From: Bacteroidales bacterium | GTDB lineage: Bacteria; Bacteroidota; Bacteroidia; Bacteroidales; Bacteroidaceae | NCBI GenBank assembly: GCA_004556745.1 | Contig: SFFY01000049.1 | Span: 1-16,119 of the forward strand | DNA: 16,119 bases | Reading direction: 5' to 3' | Shown here: one piece after another, positions 6,337 through 13,222 of the stretch | Layout of the letters: every line of letters begins with the position of its first letter | How positions within the stretch are numbered: the stretch's first letter is position 1 | Notes under the pieces: model-generated | Told to the model about the DNA's origin: nothing | The model's database searches: none | Seen by the model: only the letters and a program-made list of their open reading frames with translations | Translations under genes and position numbers: made by a program

Positions 6337-7866
6337 TTACTTGGCGTAGCTTACCGAGCGCGTTTCGCGGATCACGGTAATCTTCACCTGGCCGGGATAG
6401 GTCATTTCGTCCTGAATGCGGCGGGCGATGTCGGCACTGAGCTGCTCGATCTGCGTGTCGTCGATCTTGTCGGCACCAACAATAACGCGGAGCTCGCGGC
6501 CTGCCTGAATGGCGTAAGTCTTCGTAACGCCCTCGTAGCTCGAAGCGATCTGCTCGAGGTCGTTGAGGCGCTTGATGTAGGCTTCCACAATTTCGCGGCG
6601 GGCACCGGGGCGTGCGCCGCTAATGGCATCACACACCTGAACAATGGGAGCGAGGAGCGTTGTCATCTCTTCCTCGTCGTGGTGCGCGGCAATGGCGTTG
6701 CAGATTTCGGGTTTCTCCTTATATTTCTCTGCCAGCTTGCCGCCGTAGAGTGCGTGGGGCAGTTCGCTTTCCTCATCGGGCACCTTGCCGATGTCGTGCA
6801 AGAGACCGGCACGCTTTGCCTTCTTGGGATTCAGACCGAGCTCGGCTGCCATGACGGAGCAGAGGTTGGCGGTTTCGCGGGCGTGCTGCAAAAGGTTCTG
6901 ACCGTAAGAAGAGCGATATTTCATCTTACCGATGATGCGGATCAGTTCGGGGTGCAGGCCGTGAACGCCAAGGTCGATGGCCGTGCGCTTACCCGTTTCG
7001 ATAACTTCTTCTTCCACCTGCTTCTTCACCTTGGCAACGACTTCCTCGATGCGTGCGGGGTGGATGCGGCCGTCGGCGATGAGCTGGTGCAGGGCGAGGC
7101 GGCAGATTTCGCGGCGAATGGGGTCGAAGGCAGAGATGACGATGGCTTCGGGCGTGTCGTCCACAACGATTTCAACGCCTGTGGCGGCTTCGAGGGCGCG
7201 GATGTTGCGACCTTCGCGGCCGATGATGCGGCCTTTCACCTCGTCGTTGTCGATGTGGAACACGGTGACGCTGTTTTCAATTGCCGTTTCCGTAGCCACG
7301 CGCTGAATAGTCTGGATAACGATGCGCTTGGCCTCCTTGCCGGCGGTGAGTTTGGCGTCGTCCATAATCTCGTTGATGTAGCTCTGCGCGTTGGTGCGCG
7401 CTTCGTCTTTGAGCGATTCTACGAGGCGGTTCTTAGCCTCTTCTGCAGACAGGCCGCTGAGTTCTTCGAGCTTCTCGCGCTCTTTGAGCTGGAGCTTTTC
7501 GAGTTCTTCCTCGCGCTTGGCGAGTGCCTGCTGCTTGTTTTCCACGCGGGTGTGGGCAGCGTCGAGTTCCTGCTTGCGGCGGGCGAGGTCTTCCTGCTTC
7601 TGATTGAGACCGATTTCGCGCTGCTTGAGTTTGTTTTCAGCCTGCTGGAACTTTTGCTGGCGTGCGCGGACTTCGTTTTCGAGTTCTGCCTTTTTGTTGA
7701 GGAACTTTTCCTTCACTTCGAGCAGTTTGCTCTCTTTGATGACTTCGGCTTCTTTGCGTGCGCTCTCAAGCACAAAGTTGTACTTCTTTGTCAGGATGTA
7801 GCGGAAGATAGCAAATCCGATGCCGCCGCCTATAAGTAGAGCGATGATAGGGAGTATTATTTCCAT
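6337..7866 (-). CDS. rny: Ribonuclease Y
   Basis: Membrane-anchored endoribonuclease that starts mRNA decay. The 509-aa length matches the family. In order: an N-terminal transmembrane helix (residues 1-25, MEIILPIIALLIGGGIGF), a long charged coiled coil (about 30-170), a KH RNA-binding domain with GRIIGREGRNIR (212-223), and an HD phosphohydrolase domain with His328, the His357-Asp358 pair (LLHDIG), and further metal-ligand candidates at HHD (395-397). It is last in a minus-strand cluster, 49 bp downstream of zapA. That is short enough for cotranscription, although the gap holds an AT-rich stretch (TATATATATAA). Two strong hairpins lie downstream. Nothing is missing or unusual in the protein. 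Confidence 0.97.
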   Translation of the reverse strand: MEIILPIIALLIGGGIGFAIFRYILTKKYNFVLESARKEAEVIKESKLLEVKEKFLNKKAELENEVRARQQKFQQAENKLKQREIGLNQKQEDLARRKQELDAAHTRVENKQQALAKREEELEKLQLKEREKLEELSGLSAEEAKNRLVESLKDEARTNAQSYINEIMDDAKLTAGKEAKRIVIQTIQRVATETAIENSVTVFHIDNDEVKGRIIGREGRNIRALEAATGVEIVVDDTPEAIVISAFDPIRREICRLALHQLIADGRIHPARIEEVVAKVKKQVEEEVIETGKRTAIDLGVHGLHPELIRIIGKMKYRSSYGQNLLQHARETANLCSVMAAELGLNPKKAKRAGLLHDIGKVPDEESELPHALYGGKLAEKYKEKPEICNAIAAHHDEEEMTTLLAPIVQVCDAISGARPGARREIVEAYIKRLNDLEQIASSYEGVTKTYAIQAGRELRVIVGADKIDDTQIEQLSADIARRIQDEMTYPGQVKITVIRETRSVSYAK

Positions 7867-7915
7867 TGTGTTTTAAGGGTGATTGATTAGGGTATATATA
7901 TAATTATTGTGTGTA

Positions 7916-8224
7916 TCATTTTTCCTTGGCCGGCGCGAGCGCGTCCTCGATTTCTTTGGTGAGCTGCGCGATGGAGTCGGCGTAGGGCTGCGTTTCGTGG
8001 TCCTTTTCCATTTTGAGCGCCATGACGGCAAAGTCGAGGAGGGCGATGGCCGTGAGTTTCTCGTTGCCTTGATTGGGATAGGCGGTCTGATAGCGTTGCA
8101 GCTTGTTGTTGATAAGTTCTGCGGCGCGGCGGAACACCTCTTCCTGGTCGCGCTTCACCGTGATGGGGTAAGACTGGCGGCCTATGAAGAGATTGATGAC
8201 GAGTTTGTCGGAATTGGGGTCCAT
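7916..8224 (-). CDS. zapA: Cell division protein ZapA
   Basis: Small FtsZ-binding protein that promotes Z-ring assembly in the cytoplasm. The 102-aa length fits the ZapA family. The N-terminal half carries the family pattern, with a beta strand (KLVINLFIGRQSYPITVK) followed by a helix EEVFRRAAELINNKLQRY. The C-terminal half is a helix able to form the dimeric coiled coil, with the typical ALLDFAVMALKME segment. It lies 33 bp downstream of a short coiled-coil gene and 49 bp upstream of rny, all on the minus strand, so one transcript is likely. The link to FtsZ is family knowledge, not visible in the sequence. Confidence 0.9.
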   Translation of the reverse strand: MDPNSDKLVINLFIGRQSYPITVKRDQEEVFRRAAELINNKLQRYQTAYPNQGNEKLTAIALLDFAVMALKMEKDHETQPYADSIAQLTKEIEDALAPAKEK

Positions 8225-8257
8225 GGCTCTAAATACGATGAAAAAGACTCGGGGATT

Positions 8258-8551
8258 TTAGACGTTGAGCAATGCGATGCTCTTGTCGATTTCGTGGATT
8301 ATGGTGTTGATGCGCTGCCGTGCGGCCTTCACGTCGCCGCCCGTCACTTCTATCATTCTGGCGATTTTGAGGCTGTCAAACTCGCGGCGCAGTTCGGCAA
8401 ACTCTTTGTCCTTCTGGGCGATGATGCCGTCGCGCTTTTCCACCTCGGCCGCCAGCCTTTCGTTCTCGCGAACCAATTCGCCGCAGTGCAGGATAAGCTG
8501 CCGCACGCGGGTTTCAAAATGGCGCAACGCCTGTTCTTGTTCTTGGGTCAT
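8258..8551 (-). CDS. Short coiled-coil protein, possibly ZapB-like
   Basis: A 97-aa, highly charged, mostly helical protein. Residues about 5-70 form a heptad-like coiled coil (LVRENERLAAEVEKRDGIIA, then KDKEFAELRREFDSL). The rest, GGDVKAARQRINTIIHEIDK, resembles an end helix. There is no signal peptide. Its position just before zapA, with a 33-bp gap and the same strand, suggests a partner in cell division comparable in shape to ZapB. That is inferred from context and architecture only; I see no sequence motif that proves it. The frame is intact and the spacing to both neighbours fits an operon. Confidence 0.8.
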   Translation of the reverse strand: MTQEQEQALRHFETRVRQLILHCGELVRENERLAAEVEKRDGIIAQKDKEFAELRREFDSLKIARMIEVTGGDVKAARQRINTIIHEIDKSIALLNV

Positions 8552-8608
8552 AAGGATTTGCGGGTTGGTGAAACGGTTTGTGATAGAATGAATTGCGAGA
8601 GAAAGATG

Positions 8609-9241
8609 CTATTCCTTGTCGGCAGGCTTCGGCTCTTTCTTAGCGAGCATCACCACGTTGTAGACGTACTCCGACATCCACTCGGCGGAATAGCCGAGGC
8701 GGGCCTGATAGGTGCGGATAGCCACGCAGGTTTTGCGCACGCCGTCGTCCTTCCAGTTGTTCTTGGTGAGCACTTCGTTCACGGTCTTCTCCGTGAGCTG
8801 GCGCAGCACGTTGCGCATAAAGCCCGGCATGCGGAACTTCCACTTCATGAGGTTGCCCATAAGCATCATGAGGTCCTGCGAGAAGCCTTGGAAGAGGAAG
8901 AGATAGTTGCGCACATCGTTCACCGTGCGGCAGTTCTTCTTGATGCTTTGGTCGATTTCCTTGAAGAAGGAATCGCTGATGCCATAGATTTCGCTAAGCA
9001 TCTTTTTGCAGCGGTTCTTTTCTCCGAGGCCGAGTTTGTTGTTTACAGTCTGCACGTGAAGCGTCTGCTTAAACACGCGCAGGTCGGGCAGGGCGGCGAG
9101 GTTCGTGATGCCGAGGTTGGCAGCCATAACGGCCTGGTAGTAAACGCGAATGAGCGTCATGAAGTCCTCCATGCCGCCCACGCGCCAGCCGGTGTCCTGC
9201 GCCGTTGCCTTCTTCTTGAATATTTTTGAGAATAATCCCAT
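8609..9241 (-). CDS. Conserved-looking hypothetical protein, 210 aa, first gene of the zapA-rny operon
   Basis: I do not recognise the family. The start at 9241 (MGLFSKIFKKKA) is preferred; an upstream in-frame ATG at 9286 would add 15 residues (MRHIFYPKVLYNFCK). The short amphipathic, lysine-rich N-terminus could touch the membrane surface, but there is no transmembrane helix or cleavable signal. The body is mainly helical, with hydrophobic stretches such as NYLFLFQGFSQDLMMLMGNL and a terminal KKEPKPADKE tail. It lies 57 bp upstream of the coiled-coil gene and behind a good minus-strand promoter, so it leads the operon that ends in zapA and rny. A division or envelope role is conceivable from the neighbours but unproven. 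Confidence 0.8.
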   Translation of the reverse strand: MGLFSKIFKKKATAQDTGWRVGGMEDFMTLIRVYYQAVMAANLGITNLAALPDLRVFKQTLHVQTVNNKLGLGEKNRCKKMLSEIYGISDSFFKEIDQSIKKNCRTVNDVRNYLFLFQGFSQDLMMLMGNLMKWKFRMPGFMRNVLRQLTEKTVNEVLTKNNWKDDGVRKTCVAIRTYQARLGYSAEWMSEYVYNVVMLAKKEPKPADKE

Positions 9242-9336
9242 TTTACAAAAATTGTATAAAACTTTTGGGTAAAAAATATGACGCACTGTCGCGTCTAATT
9301 AAAACTGCGAGAAAGCGTTAGAGCACTTTCTTACTG

Positions 9337-9368
9337 CAAAGTTACTATAAGGCAGCGGAAATGCCAAA
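9337..9368 (-). promoter_or_regulatory. Promoter of the 9241-6337 operon
   Basis: Read on the minus strand, TTTG (9368-9365) is followed after 20 bp by TAACTTTG (9344-9337), a full match to the Bacteroidota -33/-7 pattern. Transcription would begin near 9330 and give a leader of about 90 nt to the ATG at 9241. Confidence 0.7.
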
Positions 9369-9382
9369 TAAAAAGCTCCCTT

Positions 9383-9419
9383 TTTGACTTTTACAAGAAC
9401 GAAAAAGTATTTAACTTTG
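9383..9419 (+). promoter_or_regulatory. Probable ispE promoter
   Basis: TAACTTTG (9412-9419) is a perfect -7 element on the plus strand, 52 bp before the ispE ATG. The nearest -33-like word is TTTG at 9383-9386, 25 bp away, which is longer than the usual 19-21 bp, so the upstream half is uncertain. It is divergent from the operon promoter at 9337-9368. Confidence 0.5.
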
Positions 9420-9471
9420 TGACAGAATAGGTTAACCTTTTATCTTTTTCTTCCAAAAGTCCCCGAACTCC

Positions 9472-10305
9472 ATGCAAAAAACGCTTTTGTTTCCTATCTG
9501 CAAAATCAACATCGGGCTCTACGTTGTTGAGAAGCGACCCGATGGCTACCACAACCTCCAAACCCTCTTTTATCCCGTAGGACTTACCGATTCGCTCGAA
9601 ATATGCGAGCCGCGCGACCGCCATGTGCCTTATGCCCTCTACGTGAGCGGTGTGAAGAACCTGTGCGCGCCGGAAGACAATATCGTGGTAAAGACCTATC
9701 TCGCACTGAAAGAAGAGTTTGACTTGCCGCCCGTCGAAATTTTCCTCGGCAAACGCATACCCACCGGCGCAGGACTGGGCGGCGGCAGCAGTGACGCGGC
9801 GGAGATGATAAAGGGACTCAATGCGCGCTTCCGCCTCGGGCTGACCGACGAGGATATGCGCCGCCGCATCGCCCGCTTCGGTGCTGACTGCGCCTTCTTC
9901 ATCGACGGCAAACCCGCCTACGCGGAGGGCATCGGCGATATACTTACACCGGCCGACGTGTCGCTCACAGGCAAGACCCTCGTACTCGTGAAACCGCCCG
10001 TGGCCGTTTCTACCCGTGAAGCATACTCGGGCGTGGTGCCCGCTCTACCCGAGCACGATTTGCGCGAAGCGCTGAGCCGCCCCATAGAAACCTGGCGCGA
10101 AACGGTGAGCAACGATTTCGAGCGTTCCGTGTTCCGTCTGCACCCCACGATAGAGGCCATCAAAAACACGCTCTACGACCTCGGCGCGCTTTATGCCTCG
10201 ATGAGTGGCAGCGGCAGCACCGTGTTCGGCATCTTTCCCCACCGCATGGAAGGCATCGAGGCGGCGTTTAAGGACTGCTTCGTTTATCAGGAACGTTTTC
10301 GTTAA
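9472..10305 (+). CDS. ispE: 4-(cytidine 5'-diphospho)-2-C-methyl-D-erythritol kinase
   Basis: Phosphorylates CDP-methylerythritol with ATP in the non-mevalonate (MEP) route to isoprenoid precursors; cytoplasmic. The 277-aa length is typical. It shows the GHMP kinase layout: N-terminal ICKINIGL with the active-site Lys11, KRPDGYHNL, the ATP-binding glycine loop GAGLGGGSSDAA (residues 99-110), FGADCAFF with the catalytic Asp139, and the C-terminal SGSGSTVFGIF motif. The start at 9472 is supported by MQKTLLFPICKINIGL, where the conserved Lys lies at its usual distance from the N-terminus. It is first in a plus-strand pair with the EFR1-type gene 71 bp downstream. No residue expected for activity is missing. 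Confidence 0.97.
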   Translation: MQKTLLFPICKINIGLYVVEKRPDGYHNLQTLFYPVGLTDSLEICEPRDRHVPYALYVSGVKNLCAPEDNIVVKTYLALKEEFDLPPVEIFLGKRIPTGAGLGGGSSDAAEMIKGLNARFRLGLTDEDMRRRIARFGADCAFFIDGKPAYAEGIGDILTPADVSLTGKTLVLVKPPVAVSTREAYSGVVPALPEHDLREALSRPIETWRETVSNDFERSVFRLHPTIEAIKNTLYDLGALYASMSGSGSTVFGIFPHRMEGIEAAFKDCFVYQERFR

Positions 10306-10344
10306 GCCAAAAGTCCAAAGAGGGTTTACTCGCTTTGGCTTGGC
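10306..10344 (+). promoter_or_regulatory. Nested hairpin between ispE and the EFR1 gene
   Basis: GCCAA (10306-10310) pairs with TTGGC (10340-10344), and inside it CCAAAG (10315-10320) pairs with CTTTGG (10333-10338). There is no T-run after it, so it is not a standard terminator. It may be an RNA processing or mRNA-stability structure within an ispE-EFR1 transcript. Confidence 0.4.
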
Positions 10345-10376
10345 GAGAAAACGCACTTTTAAGAACAAATAAGAAG

Positions 10377-11138
10377 ATGATACTATACTTTTCAGGCACA
10401 GGCAATTCCCTTTATGCCGCCCGCCGTTTGGCGGAACTCACGGGCGACGACGTGCGTCCTTTGCTCTCTCTGCGTGAAACGCCTTTGGAGAAAGGCGCGG
10501 AGGCGGTGGGCATCGTGTTTCCCGTCTACGCCTGGGGCATGCCGCGCATCGTGGAGCGCGTGCTGCGTGAGGCGGCAGCGGTAGTGGCATCAGCGCACTA
10601 TATATATATTGTATGCACCTGCGGCGACGACATCGGCATGACCGATGTATTTGTAAATAAACTCTTGAAACCTTATGGCCGCTGCGCAGATGCCGTGTTC
10701 TCCGTGCAGATGCGCAACACGTATGTCTGTCTGCCCGGTTTCGACGTAGACAGCGCCGAAACAGAGCAACGCAAGACGGAGGCAGCCAAAGCGAGACTGG
10801 AAGAAATTGCGGGGATAGTTCTGGCGCGGCAGAGTGGCGTGTCGGAAGTGGTGCGCGGTGCGGTGCCGAGGATAAAGAGTTACGTACTGCGGCCGCTCTT
10901 CAACCGCTTCCTGACGGGCGACCATCGTTTCAAGACGAAGCACTGCGTGGGTTGCAAACTTTGCGCGGCGGTGTGCCCGGCGCACAACATTATTCCCAAC
11001 AAGAAGGGCAAGCCCAAATGGCAAGGTCATTGTTACGATTGCCTTGCCTGCTACCACGCCTGCCCGCACCACGCCATCCGCTACGGCCGGTATACGAAGG
11101 ACAAAGGGCAGGTGCGCGTGCCATTCAATGGGAAGTAA
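10377..11138 (+). CDS. EFR1-family flavodoxin-ferredoxin fusion protein
   Basis: A 253-aa cytoplasmic redox protein that joins a flavodoxin-like part to a 2[4Fe-4S] ferredoxin part. The start at 10377 is chosen because MILYFSGTGNS begins the flavodoxin fold directly, as in the family; an earlier in-frame ATG at 10335 only adds 14 unlike residues. FSGTGNS (5-11) is the FMN phosphate-binding loop, and FPVYAWGMPRIVERVL continues the fold. The C-terminal part has two clusters of ligands: C190-x2-C193-x2-C196-x3-C200-P and C219-x2-C222-x2-C225-x3-C229-P. Electron partners are unknown. It follows ispE by 71 bp on the same strand. The MEP pathway enzymes IspG and IspH need reduced iron-sulfur or flavodoxin donors, so a functional link is possible but speculative. 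Confidence 0.9.
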   Translation: MILYFSGTGNSLYAARRLAELTGDDVRPLLSLRETPLEKGAEAVGIVFPVYAWGMPRIVERVLREAAAVVASAHYIYIVCTCGDDIGMTDVFVNKLLKPYGRCADAVFSVQMRNTYVCLPGFDVDSAETEQRKTEAAKARLEEIAGIVLARQSGVSEVVRGAVPRIKSYVLRPLFNRFLTGDHRFKTKHCVGCKLCAAVCPAHNIIPNKKGKPKWQGHCYDCLACYHACPHHAIRYGRYTKDKGQVRVPFNGK

Positions 11139-11192
11139 GGAAATGTGGCTTTGGGTATTTCAAAAATAAAATCGTAGGCGTTGATTGAATTG

Positions 11193-11434
11193 AGATAAAA
11201 ACCATTAAAAACACGTGAGACCTTTTATCAAAGGAAATAGCAATGAAGCGGATTTCATTGAGAACGGGTTTTTCCTTGTTTTTTCCTTGCGGCGTTTGAA
11301 GCGGACGGGAACCGACCGCAGCCGCAGGGATTAAGGGCGAGCGCGTGCCGATTAGGCACGCAGGCTCGGCGTTAAGACCGGCGGCGTGCCCTTGGGCTTC
11401 AAACGAAGCAAGATGTTTTTCATGGTTTTTATCT
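11193..11434. repeat. Gene-free region with nested inverted repeats, possible MITE or structured RNA
   Basis: An outer 21-bp pair (11193-11213 and 11414-11434, one mismatch, core GATAAAAACCAT) encloses a perfect inner pair CGTTTGAAGC (11293-11302) and GCTTCAAACG (11396-11405). These enclose a central hairpin GCGTGCC-GATTA-GGCACGC (11343-11361), itself flanked by CGAGC/GCTCG (11338-11342, 11364-11368). The 11139-11560 interval has no convincing gene; the minus-strand frame at 11457-11125 is rich in low-complexity residues and follows the repeat. The architecture fits a non-autonomous mobile element, or a folded RNA. No RNase P, tmRNA or tRNA hallmark is visible on either strand. Confidence 0.6.
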
Positions 11435-11491
11435 AAAACCTTTTGATAAGTTTGCATATAAGATAATATCAGAAAAAAACGCGCAAATCGT

Positions 11492-11522
11492 TTTGCCTTT
11501 TTTCGGAGTAACGGTAATTTTG
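11492..11522 (+). promoter_or_regulatory. Promoter of the PurF-like gene
   Basis: TTTG (11492-11495), 19 bp, then TAATTTTG (11515-11522): a full match to the Bacteroidota pattern. Transcription would start near 11529, giving a leader of about 30 nt before the ATG at 11561. Confidence 0.75.
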
Positions 11523-11560
11523 CACTTTCTTACCGCGAAAACGACTTAATTCAGCACACT

Positions 11561-12973
11561 ATGGGTGGTTTCTTTGGCGCAGTGTCACGCAAAAACTGCA
11601 CTGCCGACCTCTTCTACGGCACCGACTACAATTCGCACCTCGGCACGCGCCGGGGCGGTATGGCAGGCTACAACAAGGAAGAGAAAGCGTTTACACGTTC
11701 CATTCACAATTTAGAGAACTCGTATTTCCGTACCAAATTCGAGCCTACGCTCTCACGTTTCCAGGGTTGCACCTCCGGCATCGGCGTGATTAGCGATACC
11801 GACGCGCAGCCCCTCGTCATCAATTCCCACCTCGGGCGCTTTGCCATCGTGACGGTGGCGAAAATCCAAAACCTCGACGAACTGGCGCAGCAGCTGCTCG
11901 ACCAAAATATGCACTTCGCCGAACTCTCATCGGGGAAAACCAATCAGACCGAACTTATCTCGCTGCTCATTATCCAAGGGCGCAACTTCATGGAAGGCAT
12001 TGAGAATGTGTTCCGACACATCAAAGGCTCCTGCTCCATGCTCCTGCTCACGGAAGACGGCATCATCGCCGCACGCGACAAGTGGGGGCGCACGCCGATT
12101 GTGATAGGACGGAAAGAAGATGGCTTTGCCGCCACTTCGGAGAGCACGGCATTCGACAATCTGGACTATCAGATAGAGTATTTCCTCGGCCCGGGCGAAA
12201 TAGTCCGCCTGCGCCCCGACGGCATGGAGCAGATGCGCAAGCCCGAAGAGCGCATGCAGATTTGCTCCTTCCTATGGGTATACTACGGTTTCCCGACCTC
12301 GACCTATGAAGGTCGCAACGTGGAGGAGGTGCGCTATGCCAACGGCCAACTGATGGGCAGTGAGGACCAGACGGAGGTGGATTGCGTGTGCGGCATCCCC
12401 GATTCGGGCGTCGGCATGGCGCTCGGCTACGCCGCCGGCATGGGACGCCCGTATCAGCGTGCCATTAGCAAGTACACGCCCACTTGGCCGCGCAGCTTCA
12501 CCCCTGCCAACCAGGAGATGCGCTCGCTGGTGGCTAAGATGAAACTCATTGCCAACCGCGCGATGCTCAAAGACAAGCGTGTGCTCTTCTGCGACGACAG
12601 CATTGTGCGCGGCACTCAGCTCCGCGACAACGTGAAAGTGCTTTTCCACGACGGCGCCCGCGAGGTGCACATGCGCATTGCCTGCCCGCCGCTCATCTAT
12701 GGCTGCCCGTTCATCGGCTTCACGTCCTCTAAGAGCGACATGGAACTGATTACGCGCCGCATCATCAAAGATTTCGAGGGCGACGAGAATGCCAATCTCG
12801 ACAAGTACGCCACCACCGACTCGCCCGAATATAAGCGCATGGTGGAAGAAATACGCCGCCAGTTGGGACTGACGTCGCTGCGCTTTAACAAGCTCGAGCA
12901 ACTCGTCAAGGCCATTGGCCTGCCCAAGTGCAAACTTTGCACGCACTGCTTCGACGGCACGGGGTGCTTCTGA
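11561..12973 (+). CDS. Amidophosphoribosyltransferase-like protein (PurF paralogue) without the N-terminal nucleophile
   Basis: Length 470 aa, with the two-part build of glutamine PRPP amidotransferase, the first enzyme of purine synthesis. The N-terminal class II glutaminase fold is present (GTDYNSHLGTRRGG at residues 20-33 matches the RGxxGAG region), but the protein begins MGGFFG where PurF has MCGIFG or a processed Cys, so the catalytic Cys is Gly. No alternative upstream start supplies a Cys, and the nearest is Cys13, in the wrong place. The C-terminal half keeps the PRPP loop VLFCDDSIVRGTQ (341-353) and CGIPDSG (277-283). Cysteines 235, 375 or 382, 457 and 460 sit where the Bacillus-type enzyme binds a 4Fe-4S cluster. 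It could use free ammonia, or have another role. MGGFFG forms seem widespread in this phylum; that is memory, not shown here. Single gene with its own promoter, convergent with proS. Confidence 0.88.
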   Translation: MGGFFGAVSRKNCTADLFYGTDYNSHLGTRRGGMAGYNKEEKAFTRSIHNLENSYFRTKFEPTLSRFQGCTSGIGVISDTDAQPLVINSHLGRFAIVTVAKIQNLDELAQQLLDQNMHFAELSSGKTNQTELISLLIIQGRNFMEGIENVFRHIKGSCSMLLLTEDGIIAARDKWGRTPIVIGRKEDGFAATSESTAFDNLDYQIEYFLGPGEIVRLRPDGMEQMRKPEERMQICSFLWVYYGFPTSTYEGRNVEEVRYANGQLMGSEDQTEVDCVCGIPDSGVGMALGYAAGMGRPYQRAISKYTPTWPRSFTPANQEMRSLVAKMKLIANRAMLKDKRVLFCDDSIVRGTQLRDNVKVLFHDGAREVHMRIACPPLIYGCPFIGFTSSKSDMELITRRIIKDFEGDENANLDKYATTDSPEYKRMVEEIRRQLGLTSLRFNKLEQLVKAIGLPKCKLCTHCFDGTGCF

Positions 12974-13022
12974 ACGACAGGCTCCCAATATTATATAAAT
13001 ACGCGTTGGTTGAAGTAATTTT

Positions 13023-13124
13023 AGTAAACAAGTAAACCAGTAAACAAGATAAGTTACTCATATAAATATATATTTTACAAAACATCTCTGTCTCGTATCT
13101 CGTTTACTTGTCTACTCGTCTACT
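13023..13124. repeat. Imperfect inverted repeat of GTAAACAAG-type words
   Basis: The 29-bp arms 13023-13051 and 13096-13124 are reverse complements at 24 of 29 positions. Each arm is built of 8-9 bp units of the type AGTARACRA. The arms surround an AT-rich centre. The word is shared with the tandem repeat at 16035-16066, so it appears to be a dispersed intergenic repeat family. It lies just after the PurF-like gene and before the terminator repeat. Confidence 0.6.
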
Positions 13125-13150
13125 AATCTAAAAGTAATTGTAAGATAAAA

Positions 13151-13212
13151 GCCGATTAACGGCATAATGCAAAAAAGGTGCGCCGATAGTTTGGCGCACC
13201 TTTTTATATATA
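13151..13212. terminator. Bidirectional terminator within a dispersed repeat, copy 2
   Basis: Same unit as at 6147-6208: GCCG-ATTAA-CGGC (13151-13163), then AAAAAGGTGCGCC (13172-13184) paired with GGCGCACCTTTTT (13193-13205). It lies between the convergent PurF-like and proS genes and has U-tracts both ways. Relative to copy 1 it lacks one C in the left arm and the matching G in the right arm, so pairing is preserved. Confidence 0.85.
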
Positions 13213-13222
13213 TGTATGTCGC

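Noticed and set aside
6175..7839. 554-aa plus-strand reading frame opposite rny
   Set aside because: Strings of Leu, Phe, Ala and Val arise from reading the coiled coil of ribonuclease Y backwards; rny itself is unmistakable.
7907..9229. 440-aa plus-strand reading frame opposite zapA and its neighbours
   Set aside because: It crosses three minus-strand genes and their gaps, shows no motif, and the opposite strand has a promoter and normal gene spacing.
11193..11434. RNase P RNA, tmRNA or riboswitch
   Set aside because: I looked for hallmark conserved stretches on both strands (for example the GAGGAAAGTCC box of RNase P RNA) and found none.
11125..11457. 110-aa minus-strand reading frame in the gap before the PurF-like gene
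   Set aside because: It overlaps the end of the EFR1 gene and follows the nested inverted repeats; composition is uneven and no start signals are seen. A small protein cannot be fully excluded.
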